Assembly: GCA_007693555.1 (NCBI GenBank)
Contig: REDJ01000229.1
Span: forward strand, 1 to 42,195
Direction: 5' to 3'
Length of the DNA stretch: 42,195 nucleotides
Source: Bacteroidota bacterium
Lineage (GTDB): Bacteria; Bacteroidota; Bacteroidia; Bacteroidales; UBA7960
A program made the position numbers and the translations under genes. Below the pieces are notes generated by a model, which was given only the letters and a program-made list of their open reading frames with translations, searched no databases and was not told the DNA's origin. Below, piece after piece: positions 1 to 9,474 of this stretch. The first letter of the stretch is position 1, and each line of letters begins with the position of its first letter.

Positions 1-84
1 CAAACGATTGCCGGTGGTATTCAGGAGAGTTGTGAGGAGGATGTGATTTTTATTAATACCTTCACGGAAACCGGGAAAAATTAG
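1..84 (+). CDS. C-terminal end of an unidentified gene (5' part outside window)
   Basis: Frame 1 is open from the first base to a TAG at 82-84 and gives 27 residues ending in FTETGKN. It would converge on the large - strand gene that follows, with the symmetric hairpin at 167-197 serving both. Too little is visible to assign a family, and a 27-codon open stretch can occur by chance, so the call rests mainly on the gene layout. Confidence 0.35.
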   Translation, partial: QTIAGGIQESCEEDVIFINTFTETGKN

Positions 85-166
85 CAATATGTCTTCTAAA
101 ATATGAAATTTTGGAGGTGATTATTGAGATTTGAAAGGTTTTATACATCCTCATCTGCTTGAAAAT

Positions 167-197
167 AAAAACCCCGAAAGTTTTTTCCGGGGTTTTT
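167..197. terminator. Bidirectional Rho-independent terminator
   Basis: AAAAACCCCG (167-176) pairs perfectly with CGGGGTTTTT (188-197) around an 11-base loop. The A tract before and T tract after make it usable in both directions. It lies 27 bases past the stop of the - strand gene ending at 224 and 83 bases past the + strand stop at 84. Confidence 0.8.
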
Positions 198-223
198 ATA
201 GGAATTCAATTTTCCTTTCCGAT

Positions 224-3200
224 TTAATCAACTATTTGCAATTTTCTTACAAATACTCCCTCCTTGGTATATATATTAAGAATGTAAATACCAGATTCAA
301 AGTTACTCAGGATATGTATTTCTGTATTATTCACAATACGGTTATACACTACTTTCCCGGTAATGTCAGCAATTACAATACGATCTATAATACCTGATGC
401 ACTGATTTTGAAATGGTTTTCTGCCGGGTTTGGAAATACATTGATCGATTTCTCTGCAAATTCTGATACTGACTCCTCAATGTCAAAGTGAGCAACAAGA
501 GTAACATCCATTGCGGGCATAGTAAAATCATAGCTTTCACTTGTGCTGATTTCGATATCTTCTTCATCGGTCCATTTGATGAAGCTATAACCGGTATTTG
601 GTGAAGCAGTTACTGTAACCTCTTCCCCTTCTTCGTATTCACCGGCACCTTGCACAGTACCACCTGCAACTGGTTCGGCCTGCAATGTAAGTGTGTAGGT
701 GGGTGGAGGCAGTACTTCAAAGTTGGCTACCAGGGTTACATCAGATGCAGGCATTGTGAAGTTTAAGGAAGGATCACTAACTATAACAGTACCGTTCTGC
801 GTCCAGTTTACAAACACGAAGCCTTCATTGGCTATTGTGCTTACGGCAACCGTTTCGCCTTCTTCGTACTCACCACCGCCAGTTACAGTTCCACCTTCCG
901 CCGGATTGGCCTCCAGGGTTAAGGTAAAGGTTGGTATAGGTGGATCTATTATACCCCAGGAGTCATTGGTTTCCATGTCTTCGGTCACTTCAATCTCCCG
1001 GTTATCACCACCTGGCCATTCGCCATTATCCCATCCGGCATTGAGGAAGTACTTATATTCGTATACTCCGGCTTCCAGCTGCAGTGTTTTTGTCCAAATC
1101 CAGCTGTCGCCTAAACGGCTCATGGTCTGGTTGTCGGGGTCATCGCCCGGAACAGCCCATTCCAGCATCGATCCGGTGAGGTAAACGATATCATTTTCAG
1201 GATCGAAGTTATCGGCAGTGCTCATGTTCACATTAAAAGTAACATCGAATGTAGGTTCAGGAGCAAGGTTTACACCCACATCATCGAGATACCATGCATG
1301 CCCGTCGAAACCCTCATAGCGGAAAGCAATGTAGATAGTTTCACCGCTGTAGTCTTCAAGGCTCAGCACAGTCTCTACCCATTCGTTGACCACAGAGGCC
1401 GGGCTCCATACTTCCATATACCCCTCATCATCCGGGTCACTGCTGCCTGTGGAGATCAACACACTGTTCTTGGTGTAATAAGAAGGGAATGTATTGCGCG
1501 ACCAGAAAGAAAGCTGGTAATTGCCTGCTTCTGGAATTACCAGACCCGGGGTGATCAGCCAGCCATCCTGGTAAGCAGAAAGGTTGTAATTGTGGAAGGC
1601 ACTTTGTGTTCCGTCAGGGGTATGGTTCTGTGCTGTAGAAAGGGTCCATTCCACGGTGGGTCCTTCTGCATTTACGTTCATCCATCCTGCAGGCGGGAAA
1701 AGGGTTCCTTCGAAGTCTTCCAGCCAAGGAAATTCTGTAATAAAGATAGGTTCAGTATCTACCTCGAAGTTTGCCACCAGGGTAACATCACTGGCTGGCA
1801 TGGTATAGGTGTGAACAGGAAGTTCGCTTATAACTTCTTCATTCTCTGTCCAGTTGACAAAAAGATAACCTGGAAAAGGAGCAGCAATGATATTTACTTC
1901 GTCTCCGGGTTGATATAATCCATCTCCTGAGACTGCACCTCCTTCCACGGGGTTGGCGATAAGAGTAAGACTATAAAACGGAGGTTCTTCAATATCAAAG
2001 TTTGCCACCAACGTAACATCTTCAGCGGGCATGGTAAAGGTATAGTTGTCTTCGTAGCTCTGGATTATACCATCTTTTGACCAGTATTCAAAAACAAAGC
2101 CTTCATTGGCCGTGGCAGTTACAACGACTTCTGTACCCTGCTCAAAATCTCCTTCCCCTGATACAATTCCTGCTTCCGCAGGATTAGCCACCAGTGTAAG
2201 AGCGTATGTTACCGGAGGTTCACCCAAAAAGCCCCAGAAGTCATTGGTTTCCATATCACCGGTCACGATGATCTCGCGATCATTGAATTCACCGTTGTCC
2301 CATCCGGCATTGATGAAGTATTTGTATCCATAAATACCGGCTTCCAGTTGCAGGGTTTTGGTCCATATCCAGCTATCACCCACACGGCTCATGGCCTGGT
2401 TGTCAGGATCAGTGCCCGGTTCAACCCAGCCCAGCATACTACCGGTAAGGTAAACTATATCGTTTTCAGGATCAAAATTTTCGGCCGTATTCATATCAAC
2501 ATTGAAAATTACACTGAATAACAGCTCACCTTCTTCATGTGTTACATCAATCGAAAGAGGTTCATAATCCAGAGTAAACTCACCTGTAAATGGTATAAAA
2601 CCGGTTTTGACAACAGTGAAATCATATTCTCCCGGGAAAAGGTTAAAGGAGGTCTGGCCTGCAGGGTATGCAATGCCCCCGATAATTATAATTTCACTCC
2701 CGTCAGCATTGGTTATATCAAAATAAACCGGTACCTGATTTACAATCCTGAGATCATCGAAATAAAGAGTAGCAGAAGATGTTGTGCCTTCAGTATCGCG
2801 GGTTATCTGGAAACTATCAAAATAGAAATTGTTTCCATCCATAATACCATTCCCATTTACCCAGCCCATTACATTCTCATCATCGTTATAATCCCATACA
2901 ATTCTTTTCCATCCTGACCAGTCAATGTTATACCATTGTGAGCCTTCCAGGGTATTGTTACCATCGCGAACCATAAAACGAAAGCGGTTCCCGGAGTTGT
3001 CTCCATAAATCCAGACTTCCAGTGCCTGGCCCGGCTGGAATCGTTTTTCAGGAATGTTGGCATTAGCTGGGGGCATATACTGACGAACCATGTGACTGTG
3101 CGTCCCTGTAGGAGTGGGTTCAGTCCATTCAACCTGATCATCCCATACAATTGCAAGTTTCATAGACCCAGTGCTTTCAGTTGCAGGATTCACAATGGTT

Positions 3201-4921
3201 GTTTCATGAGTTCTGTATGTTAAAAGATTACCTTCATCATCTTCAAGGATAATTCCTGTAGTTTGCCCTGAACCCTGAGGAAGCCACCACAGGCCTACTC
3301 CGGTTTCAAAATCGTCAATAATACCTATTGTAGATACAAAGGTTTCAAAGTGGGCAGTAAGTGTAACATCTTCTGCGGGCATTGTAAATGTGAAAACCGA
3401 CAAATTGCTGATTTCATTTCCATTTTGGGTCCAGTTAATAAACTGGTAACCAAAATTGCTGTTGGCATGTACAACGACCTCTTCCCCTGCTGGATAATTC
3501 CCTGCGCCTGTTAGGTTACCACCTGCTGCCGGCTCTGCTGTCAAAGTAAGAGTATAAGTTTCAGTAACAGGAGTAAGACCAATATAATATTCATTGTCGC
3601 CATTCACTTCGGTAAATGGCAAAACTTCAATTTGATAATCTGTCAATCCTTCAAACCCATCAGCAGAAATATTCAAAAGATAGGTGCCTTCTGAAAGTGT
3701 AAAATCAACCCATCCGTCCGGACCGGTTATGAAGGTTTCTTCGGTTTCCTGCACATAAATCTGAGCATTATCAATGGGCATATTATTTTCCTGGTTGAAA
3801 ACATTAATTGCCACCCACCATGTGGGATCTGTGAAGGTGATTGTAAAACCGGCAGCATCACCTACATCAAAAACTACATTTCCTTCAAGGGTAAAGTCAC
3901 CATTCCTGAAGGTTGCTTTTTTATCCTCTTCATCGGGAAGGAAAATGTGCAGAGAAGCAGTTTCATTATTAATATCAGTTACAGTAAAGTCAAATGGGAT
4001 ATTTTCCTCACCAATTATAATATAAACTTCTTCCACTGAAGAAGCATCATTCCAGGTAATGGTTGTAAAAGCACCTGTTTCATCAAAATCGGGGAAATCG
4101 CCAAAAGTAAATGCATTTGGGTCGATTGCAGCTGAAATATAATCATTAAGCGTTATTACTCCGCTATTACTGTTTTCGCCATCCCATGGTCCTCCCAATG
4201 CTCCGTAAACAAATTCGTCAAGGCCATATTGATAGCGGAACACATAGTAGTAGGATCCAGGGTCTTCTGCAATTATCATGTTTGCATCGATGGTGAATTG
4301 ATATTCTGCATCGTTGCCCACGTTAACATTGAATTCTGCTTCCTCCCATTGATCCTCATTGGTCCAATTTGCCGGATTGGTATTTTCATCGTTTACTCCA
4401 AACCATACAGTTAGTCCGGTTACTGCACCTTCACCTGAATGCCCGTCAATCCATACTCTTCCATAAGCAGTATAACTGGTGTTTTCATCACTTTTAAAGA
4501 ATTCCATGGTTGGGGGAAACTGCAGGTTTGCCCAGCCAATAGTGGGAGTGGCCCAGGTGTGATCAAACTGATTTACACCATCAATTATGGTGTATAAAAC
4601 ATTATCACCCGGTTGTGCATTTTCCCAACTGCCATTGAAACGGAATTTAAATTCCAGCAACTGATCAACGTTGAATACCTCGACGGTAGTGAAGGAATAG
4701 ATGGATGTTTCACCTACCTGCTGAAGCACATTGGCGGGGTCGCCCCAGCCATTGAAGTTTCCTGCAATATCCACAAAATCGGAAGCAGGATTGAAGAACC
4801 CTTTTGCAATGGCATTGCCAAGGTCAACATTGAATGTCATGGAAAAGGTGTTCCGCTCTGCAAAAGCTGTGTGAGCAAGAAGAATCCATCCCATAAAAAA
4901 TAAAAGTAGTTTTGTTTTCAT
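224..4921 (-). CDS. Large mosaic secreted protein with InlB-type repeats and T9SS sorting domain
   Basis: Signal peptide at about 1-21 (hydrophobic core, cut after AFA). Domains in order: a CBM20/starch-binding-like beta-sandwich (about 25-125); a second beta domain (126-250); a carboxypeptidase-regulatory-like domain (about 370-455); an InlB B-repeat-like module (about 457-530, ending MPAEDVTLTAHFE); a jelly-roll-like region (535-725); a starch-binding-like module (about 800-900); two more InlB-type modules (about 904-1057); a choice-of-anchor J domain (about 1060-1219, LEDFEG...W); a second copy of the starch-binding-like module (1220-1327); two final InlB-type modules (1330-1477); and a type A T9SS C-terminal domain (1487-1565, FPNPAEN...GIYILNI). 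It is likely exported, passed through T9SS and surface-attached or released. No catalytic domain is visible, so binding or adhesion is the likeliest role. The gene stands alone between a terminator and a 248-base upstream gap. Confidence 0.88.
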   Translation of the reverse strand: MKTKLLLFFMGWILLAHTAFAERNTFSMTFNVDLGNAIAKGFFNPASDFVDIAGNFNGWGDPANVLQQVGETSIYSFTTVEVFNVDQLLEFKFRFNGSWENAQPGDNVLYTIIDGVNQFDHTWATPTIGWANLQFPPTMEFFKSDENTSYTAYGRVWIDGHSGEGAVTGLTVWFGVNDENTNPANWTNEDQWEEAEFNVNVGNDAEYQFTIDANMIIAEDPGSYYYVFRYQYGLDEFVYGALGGPWDGENSNSGVITLNDYISAAIDPNAFTFGDFPDFDETGAFTTITWNDASSVEEVYIIIGEENIPFDFTVTDINNETASLHIFLPDEEDKKATFRNGDFTLEGNVVFDVGDAAGFTITFTDPTWWVAINVFNQENNMPIDNAQIYVQETEETFITGPDGWVDFTLSEGTYLLNISADGFEGLTDYQIEVLPFTEVNGDNEYYIGLTPVTETYTLTLTAEPAAGGNLTGAGNYPAGEEVVVHANSNFGYQFINWTQNGNEISNLSVFTFTMPAEDVTLTAHFETFVSTIGIIDDFETGVGLWWLPQGSGQTTGIILEDDEGNLLTYRTHETTIVNPATESTGSMKLAIVWDDQVEWTEPTPTGTHSHMVRQYMPPANANIPEKRFQPGQALEVWIYGDNSGNRFRFMVRDGNNTLEGSQWYNIDWSGWKRIVWDYNDDENVMGWVNGNGIMDGNNFYFDSFQITRDTEGTTSSATLYFDDLRIVNQVPVYFDITNADGSEIIIIGGIAYPAGQTSFNLFPGEYDFTVVKTGFIPFTGEFTLDYEPLSIDVTHEEGELLFSVIFNVDMNTAENFDPENDIVYLTGSMLGWVEPGTDPDNQAMSRVGDSWIWTKTLQLEAGIYGYKYFINAGWDNGEFNDREIIVTGDMETNDFWGFLGEPPVTYALTLVANPAEAGIVSGEGDFEQGTEVVVTATANEGFVFEYWSKDGIIQSYEDNYTFTMPAEDVTLVANFDIEEPPFYSLTLIANPVEGGAVSGDGLYQPGDEVNIIAAPFPGYLFVNWTENEEVISELPVHTYTMPASDVTLVANFEVDTEPIFITEFPWLEDFEGTLFPPAGWMNVNAEGPTVEWTLSTAQNHTPDGTQSAFHNYNLSAYQDGWLITPGLVIPEAGNYQLSFWSRNTFPSYYTKNSVLISTGSSDPDDEGYMEVWSPASVVNEWVETVLSLEDYSGETIYIAFRYEGFDGHAWYLDDVGVNLAPEPTFDVTFNVNMSTADNFDPENDIVYLTGSMLEWAVPGDDPDNQTMSRLGDSWIWTKTLQLEAGVYEYKYFLNAGWDNGEWPGGDNREIEVTEDMETNDSWGIIDPPIPTFTLTLEANPAEGGTVTGGGEYEEGETVAVSTIANEGFVFVNWTQNGTVIVSDPSLNFTMPASDVTLVANFEVLPPPTYTLTLQAEPVAGGTVQGAGEYEEGEEVTVTASPNTGYSFIKWTDEEDIEISTSESYDFTMPAMDVTLVAHFDIEESVSEFAEKSINVFPNPAENHFKISASGIIDRIVIADITGKVVYNRIVNNTEIHILSNFESGIYILNIYTKEGVFVRKLQIVD

Positions 4922-5169
4922 AAGAGCCTGTTTAAGTTAAACATACGAGTGAATAATGGGGAGTATAATAGTGCCTTTTGCATTTTGTGCGAGAGATCAT
5001 CCTATTGATGGAAGAAAATTTTGATTTTTAAAAGAAATTATCAATTTCAAGGGTCGTAAATATAGATGGAAAAGTTTAATTTTCCTATAGAAAAAATGGG
5101 AATTAACATATCGTCAAAAAAGAATTTTTTGAAATAGGGATTTGTGGAATGAGGAAAGGGGGGGAGTTA

Positions 5170-6336
5170 TTATTTTTGCAATTGATCTTTTGTTTTTCTG
5201 AACTGTTTTTTTCCCCATGGCCACAGCTTCTTCAATTTGCTCATTGTTACCGAATGCTTCGCCGTTCCCTCTTCGCCCAGCAGGAATGCGTAGGGACGCA
5301 TGGAATCGATACGGGAAAAAATGATACGCATAATGGCCAGGAAGGGCACAATAAGCAGCATGCCCGGAATGCCCCAGATGATACTGGCGGCCACCAGGCC
5401 GGTAATAATAAAAAATGGGTTTACCTTTACATTACCGCCTACAATATTAGGGGTAAGAATGTTGTTTTCGATAAACTGGATGATAATGAAAAGGATGATA
5501 ACTCTGAATGCCAGTACCGGATCATTCTCTACAAGCAGGGCAAAGAGGAAGGGTACCAATCCACCCAGCAAAGTTCCAAAATAGGGTATAAAATTAAAGA
5601 ATGCCGAAATGATACCCAGTGCAATGGCAAATCTAACTCCAATGATCCATAATCCCAGCGAGTTGAGAAAACACAATACGGTTACAACGGCAATAACTCC
5701 TCCCATATACCGTGCTGATACTTTTGATATTTCCCTGAGTATTTCAATGGTTTCTTTTCGTCTTGTCGGGCCGGCAATTTTCAACAGGAAGTATGCAAAC
5801 TTTGTACGGTAATAGAGAAAAAGAAAAATATACACGGGAAGCAATCCGATTGCCACAATAGTGCTGGCTGTAGAGCTGAAAATATCCTGTAAATACTCAC
5901 CCCCTGAAGCAATGAATGCAGAGGTTTGTTCCTGTATCAGTTGTCTGGTTTCACTGCGGTCAAATCCGAAATATTCACCTACTACGGCAAGCATTGCCGA
6001 AAGGTTTCGGATACCGGTATCAATGAGTTTAGGCAGTTCACCTGCCACGGGTGCCACCTGGCTGTAAGCAAGTAAGATGAGACTTATCATTATACCCAAT
6101 ACGCCAATTATTGTAATAAAATTGGCAAGTATCCGGGGTACTCGTTTTTTTTCAAGCCAGTTAGCGATAGGGAAAAGAAGATATGCCAGCAAAAAACCAA
6201 ATGCAATGGGATAAAGAAAATTGCGAATGGCAATGAGGCCGTAGAGAAAAAGAATGATAGCCAGCAAAGTATAGGTCATGCGTTGTGCCAGCAGAAATCT
6301 TTTTTCCGATTTTCTCATTGCATTATCTTCGGTCAT
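5170..6336 (-). CDS. AI-2E family transporter (PerM/TqsA-like membrane permease)
   Basis: 388 residues, the usual length for the family (DUF20). Several hydrophobic segments are visible: two near the N terminus (about 20-55), one at 65-90, one near 155-175, and a cluster at about 215-345. The family features are the paired N-terminal helices, a long soluble loop (about 95-150) and the C-terminal helices with the PYFGTLLGG and WGIPGMLLIVP stretches. Some members export AI-2 and others act as ion/H+ exchangers, so the substrate cannot be read here. The tail after residue 350 is basic and cytoplasmic. It starts 51 bases after the wecB-like gene on the same strand and probably belongs to the wzx-wecB transcript. 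Confidence 0.9.
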   Translation of the reverse strand: MTEDNAMRKSEKRFLLAQRMTYTLLAIILFLYGLIAIRNFLYPIAFGFLLAYLLFPIANWLEKKRVPRILANFITIIGVLGIMISLILLAYSQVAPVAGELPKLIDTGIRNLSAMLAVVGEYFGFDRSETRQLIQEQTSAFIASGGEYLQDIFSSTASTIVAIGLLPVYIFLFLYYRTKFAYFLLKIAGPTRRKETIEILREISKVSARYMGGVIAVVTVLCFLNSLGLWIIGVRFAIALGIISAFFNFIPYFGTLLGGLVPFLFALLVENDPVLAFRVIILFIIIQFIENNILTPNIVGGNVKVNPFFIITGLVAASIIWGIPGMLLIVPFLAIMRIIFSRIDSMRPYAFLLGEEGTAKHSVTMSKLKKLWPWGKKQFRKTKDQLQK

Positions 6337-6387
6337 GTATAATGCTGTTTATGAATGTGCAATAGGATGGGTTAGAAAAATGTAAAT

Positions 6388-7461
6388 TTAATAAAAGTAT
6401 TTAAGAAATTTGATGATATTACCTGCAGCATCACCATTGCCATAAAGTTCTTCAGGGAAATCAATATTTTTATCTGAAAAGTTTTTATAGGCCAGTAATA
6501 TTTTTTCTGTTTCAAATCCTCCCAGTTGATTGATGCCATTTTCCACCAATTCCACCCATTCGGTTTCGTTGCGCAGGGTAATACAGGGTTTTCTGAAGAA
6601 ATAGGCCTCCTTTTGCAGTCCCCCCGAATCGGTCATAACCATTTTACAATTTTTGAGCAGATAAATCATTTGCAGGTAGCTTTGAGGCTCAAGAATGATG
6701 AGTTTTTCAGCATATTGTTCAATGTTTTGTTTTGCAATGATATTACGCGTTCGGGGGTGCAGCGGTAAAATGATGGATACCTCCTCAGCAATGATTTGAA
6801 AAGCCTTCAGTATACTCTTTAACCGCGCCGGGTCATCAGTATTTTCCGCCCTGTGCAATGTAGCAAGGATGAATTTATGGGGTAAGTCAATGTCAGGTTT
6901 CTTTGCCTTGTCTGCGTAAAAAAGTGCCGCATCATACATCACATCACCTGAAAGATAAATATGACAGGTATCATTGGCGAATCCCTCCTTTTGCAGATTC
7001 TCTTTGGCTTCCTGTGTGGGGCAGAAAAGATATTTACTAATGCGGTCTGTAAGAATTCGGTTGATTTCCTCGGGCATTTGCATATTATAAGACCTGAGGC
7101 CGGCTTCCACATGTGCCACCGGGATGTGCAGTTTTGCTGCTGCCAGGGCTCCTGCAAGCGTGGAGTTGGTATCTCCGTAAACCATTACCAGGTTGGGTTT
7201 TTCATCCAGCATAAGTTCCTCAAGTTTTTCAAGCATCCGGCCCGTCATAGCACCGTGGTTGAGGCTGTGTATATCCAGGTTGTATTTGGGTTTTGGAATA
7301 TTGAGTTCCTCGAAAAAAACACGGCTCATATTATCATCAAAGTGCTGACCGGTATGTACGATTACTTCCCGGAAATTATTATTCAGTTCAATAGCCCTGC
7401 TTACTGCAGCTGCTTTGATAAATTGTGGTCTTGCACCAATTACGGTTAAAATTTTCAGCAT
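6388..7461 (-). CDS. wecB: UDP-N-acetylglucosamine 2-epimerase, non-hydrolysing
   Basis: 357 residues, full length for the WecB/MnaA family, which interconverts UDP-GlcNAc and UDP-ManNAc in the cytoplasm for surface polysaccharide synthesis. Visible family motifs: GARPQFIKAAA at the N terminus, HTGQHFDDNMS, YGDTNSTLAGALAA, HVEAGLRS followed by MPEEINR, TLHRAEN, and the UDP-binding MTDSGGLQKEA with the late RNETEW. It starts 3 bases after the stop of the flippase-like gene upstream, which fits a shared transcript for polysaccharide assembly. Hydrolysing relatives (NeuC type) exist, but the motif set and length favour the non-hydrolysing enzyme. Confidence 0.93.
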   Translation of the reverse strand: MLKILTVIGARPQFIKAAAVSRAIELNNNFREVIVHTGQHFDDNMSRVFFEELNIPKPKYNLDIHSLNHGAMTGRMLEKLEELMLDEKPNLVMVYGDTNSTLAGALAAAKLHIPVAHVEAGLRSYNMQMPEEINRILTDRISKYLFCPTQEAKENLQKEGFANDTCHIYLSGDVMYDAALFYADKAKKPDIDLPHKFILATLHRAENTDDPARLKSILKAFQIIAEEVSIILPLHPRTRNIIAKQNIEQYAEKLIILEPQSYLQMIYLLKNCKMVMTDSGGLQKEAYFFRKPCITLRNETEWVELVENGINQLGGFETEKILLAYKNFSDKNIDFPEELYGNGDAAGNIIKFLKYFY

Positions 7462-7464
7462 AAG

Positions 7465-8748
7465 TTAATTCGGTTTATTGGAAATGTTTTTTTCATAATT
7501 GCGGGTCATCCTTACAATGAGGATAAGTAATAAACCATAGGCAATGAGGTCTATCAAAAGATAAATCTTCAGAAAGCTTATGATATCTGCATCCTGGAAT
7601 AAGAATAAGGCACATATAAGCACAAAATAAAAAGCCTGCCAGAAGCTTATAATTTTGATTTTTTTCAATGCAGGAAATATGCTGCTTAAGGGCGATACCA
7701 TAAGTTTCATGGCTGCTCCTGCTACTATGATTTGTGCGTATACTCCTGAAGTGTAATAATCTTCACCGGCATACAAGCTGAATAACCCCGGTGCCCATAG
7801 CAGCATAATGACAACCATACCGGCTGCAAGGATACCCAATCCCAGGAGTATGCGATAAATATCCTGGCTTATGCTTTCCATTTTGCGGCTTTTTTCAGAA
7901 ATATTCTGGAGTAATACCTGCGAAATACTCAATGCCAGAATACTTGCAGGCAGCACAAGAACCTGTTTTGCCAGGTCAAAATAGGCAGCAGTTTCCTGTG
8001 CATAAAATTTATTTACAAGAATAAGCGGGAAATGCATACAAACAGCATTCAGGAAAGCAGGTATCAAATTATACATAGGAAATTCCCTGTATTTCTTCAT
8101 CAGTTCCCACTGTTTTTTGAGGGAAACTACCCGCAGCGAAAAACCATGGCGTACCATTTGAATCCATCCTGCCAGCACATTAAATATATGCCCGGCAATG
8201 TTGCCCCATATCAACCCCGTGCTGAATTTACCGGCAAATCCCAAAACAGTATGCACAGCACCCTCCGAAATCCTGCGGCTTATTTTATTTAAGGAAACCG
8301 CCTTGTAAGCCTTATATCTTACAAGGTAATAATTCATAGCCTGGTACGAACTGAAAAGAAAAATTGCTGCAGGCAGATAATAAAGAATAAAACCGTGGTC
8401 GGGGCTCAGGTTGAGAAATCTCACCAGGGATGGGTTAAATACCCAAATAAGAAAAAGTAAAACCACATTAAAGACCAGTGCCGACAGGATACCTGCTATT
8501 GTCAGATTTATGGCATCCGACCGCTTTTCGGGCAATACCACTGCCATCTCATAACGCAAACTTGCCACCACCATCATGATACCGGTAATGCTTATAAACA
8601 CCGCAAAAGCTCCCCAGTCCTCAGCAGGATACAATCGCCTGAGAAGCGCCTGCAACAGCATGGGTACCAGTTGTGCAAGGAAAGTTCCTACTACAAGGGT
8701 AGAAATATTCCGGAACAAATCTGATACAGGCAGAAGTCTTTTAATCAT
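7465..8748 (-). CDS. Wzx-like polysaccharide flippase (MOP superfamily)
   Basis: 427 residues with about 12 hydrophobic segments across the length, as in the polysaccharide-transporter branch of the MOP superfamily. The N-terminal region has LVVGTFLAQLVPMLLQALLR followed by a LYPAEDWGAFAVFIS-type stretch, typical of lipopolysaccharide/O-antigen flippases. The likely role is moving an undecaprenyl-linked glycan repeat across the inner membrane. It is the first gene of the tight wzx-wecB-permease cluster. The matching glycosyltransferases are not in this window, so the sugar carried is unknown. Confidence 0.85.
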   Translation of the reverse strand: MIKRLLPVSDLFRNISTLVVGTFLAQLVPMLLQALLRRLYPAEDWGAFAVFISITGIMMVVASLRYEMAVVLPEKRSDAINLTIAGILSALVFNVVLLFLIWVFNPSLVRFLNLSPDHGFILYYLPAAIFLFSSYQAMNYYLVRYKAYKAVSLNKISRRISEGAVHTVLGFAGKFSTGLIWGNIAGHIFNVLAGWIQMVRHGFSLRVVSLKKQWELMKKYREFPMYNLIPAFLNAVCMHFPLILVNKFYAQETAAYFDLAKQVLVLPASILALSISQVLLQNISEKSRKMESISQDIYRILLGLGILAAGMVVIMLLWAPGLFSLYAGEDYYTSGVYAQIIVAGAAMKLMVSPLSSIFPALKKIKIISFWQAFYFVLICALFLFQDADIISFLKIYLLIDLIAYGLLLILIVRMTRNYEKNISNKPN

Positions 8749-8784
8749 TGATTTTTTGAGATTTCCCGTATTTCTTTAACATTG

Positions 8785-8792
8785 CAAAATTA
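8785..8792 (-). promoter_or_regulatory. Bacteroidota -7 promoter motif for the flippase operon
   Basis: Read on the - strand this is TAATTTTG, matching TAnnTTTG, 36 bases before the flippase start. No clear -33 TTG is seen at the usual distance. Confidence 0.4.
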
Positions 8793-8961
8793 ATTTTATT
8801 CCTGTATAGATAATGATTATTCTCCATAATATGGATGGGTGTTGGTAAATTCACTTTATTTTTTTAAAAACCTGCTTATTTCATCCTGTCTTATCCCTGC
8901 TTTGCCATCCCATAATTTCGGTGTAATTTTAGCTGATTAAATTTAATCTGTATTTTCTGAT

Positions 8962-9474
8962 ATGATAATTTTTCTGATAGGTTTTATGGGTAGCGGTAAG
9001 TCAACTCTGGGCAGGAGACTGGCCAAAAAGCTTTCGTGGGAGTTTATAGATATGGACCATTTTATTGAAGAAAAGGAAGGTTTAAAGGTGGATGCAATGT
9101 TTGAAAAAAAAGGAGAAGAATGGTTCAGGAAACAGGAACAAGACTTACTTCACAGCTTAGACCCCTCTGAGAATCTGGTTGTTGCAACAGGCGGTGGTGC
9201 TCCTTGCTTCGGCAATAATATGGATGTGATGAATGAAAAGGGTGTAACGGTATATTTGAAAATGCACGAGCTCAGTCTGGCTTCACGTCTGGAGAATGCA
9301 CGGGTGGTAAGGCCTTTGGTGAAAAATCTTGGCCCTGAAGAGTTACTTGCCTTTATAAGGAAAAAGCTACAGGAGCGTGAATCTTTTTATAACCGTGCAC
9401 ATTGCATTATCAAAGGTGAAAGTGTAAAACCCGACCATATTATAGCACTTGTTTTTGGCAACAACTGGCCTTAA
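8962..9474 (+). CDS. aroK: Shikimate kinase
   Basis: 170 residues, normal for AroK/AroL. It phosphorylates shikimate at the 3-OH with ATP in the chorismate pathway. The P-loop GFMGSGKSTLG is at about 7-17, the shikimate-binding DMD at about 32-34, EKKGEEWFRKQE (the F-R-x-E substrate region) at about 49-60, the GGGAP Walker-B-like loop at about 78-82, and the lid Arg in ARVVRPL near 112-118. It stands alone on the + strand, divergent from the flippase operon. Its stop overlaps that of the convergent NlpC/P60 gene by 4 bases. Confidence 0.95.
   Translation: MIIFLIGFMGSGKSTLGRRLAKKLSWEFIDMDHFIEEKEGLKVDAMFEKKGEEWFRKQEQDLLHSLDPSENLVVATGGGAPCFGNNMDVMNEKGVTVYLKMHELSLASRLENARVVRPLVKNLGPEELLAFIRKKLQERESFYNRAHCIIKGESVKPDHIIALVFGNNWP

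Noticed and set aside
699-4903. Many + strand open frames opposite the 1565-aa gene
   Set aside because: They are antisense shadows of repetitive coding sequence; the - strand reading has a signal peptide, known domains and a sorting domain.
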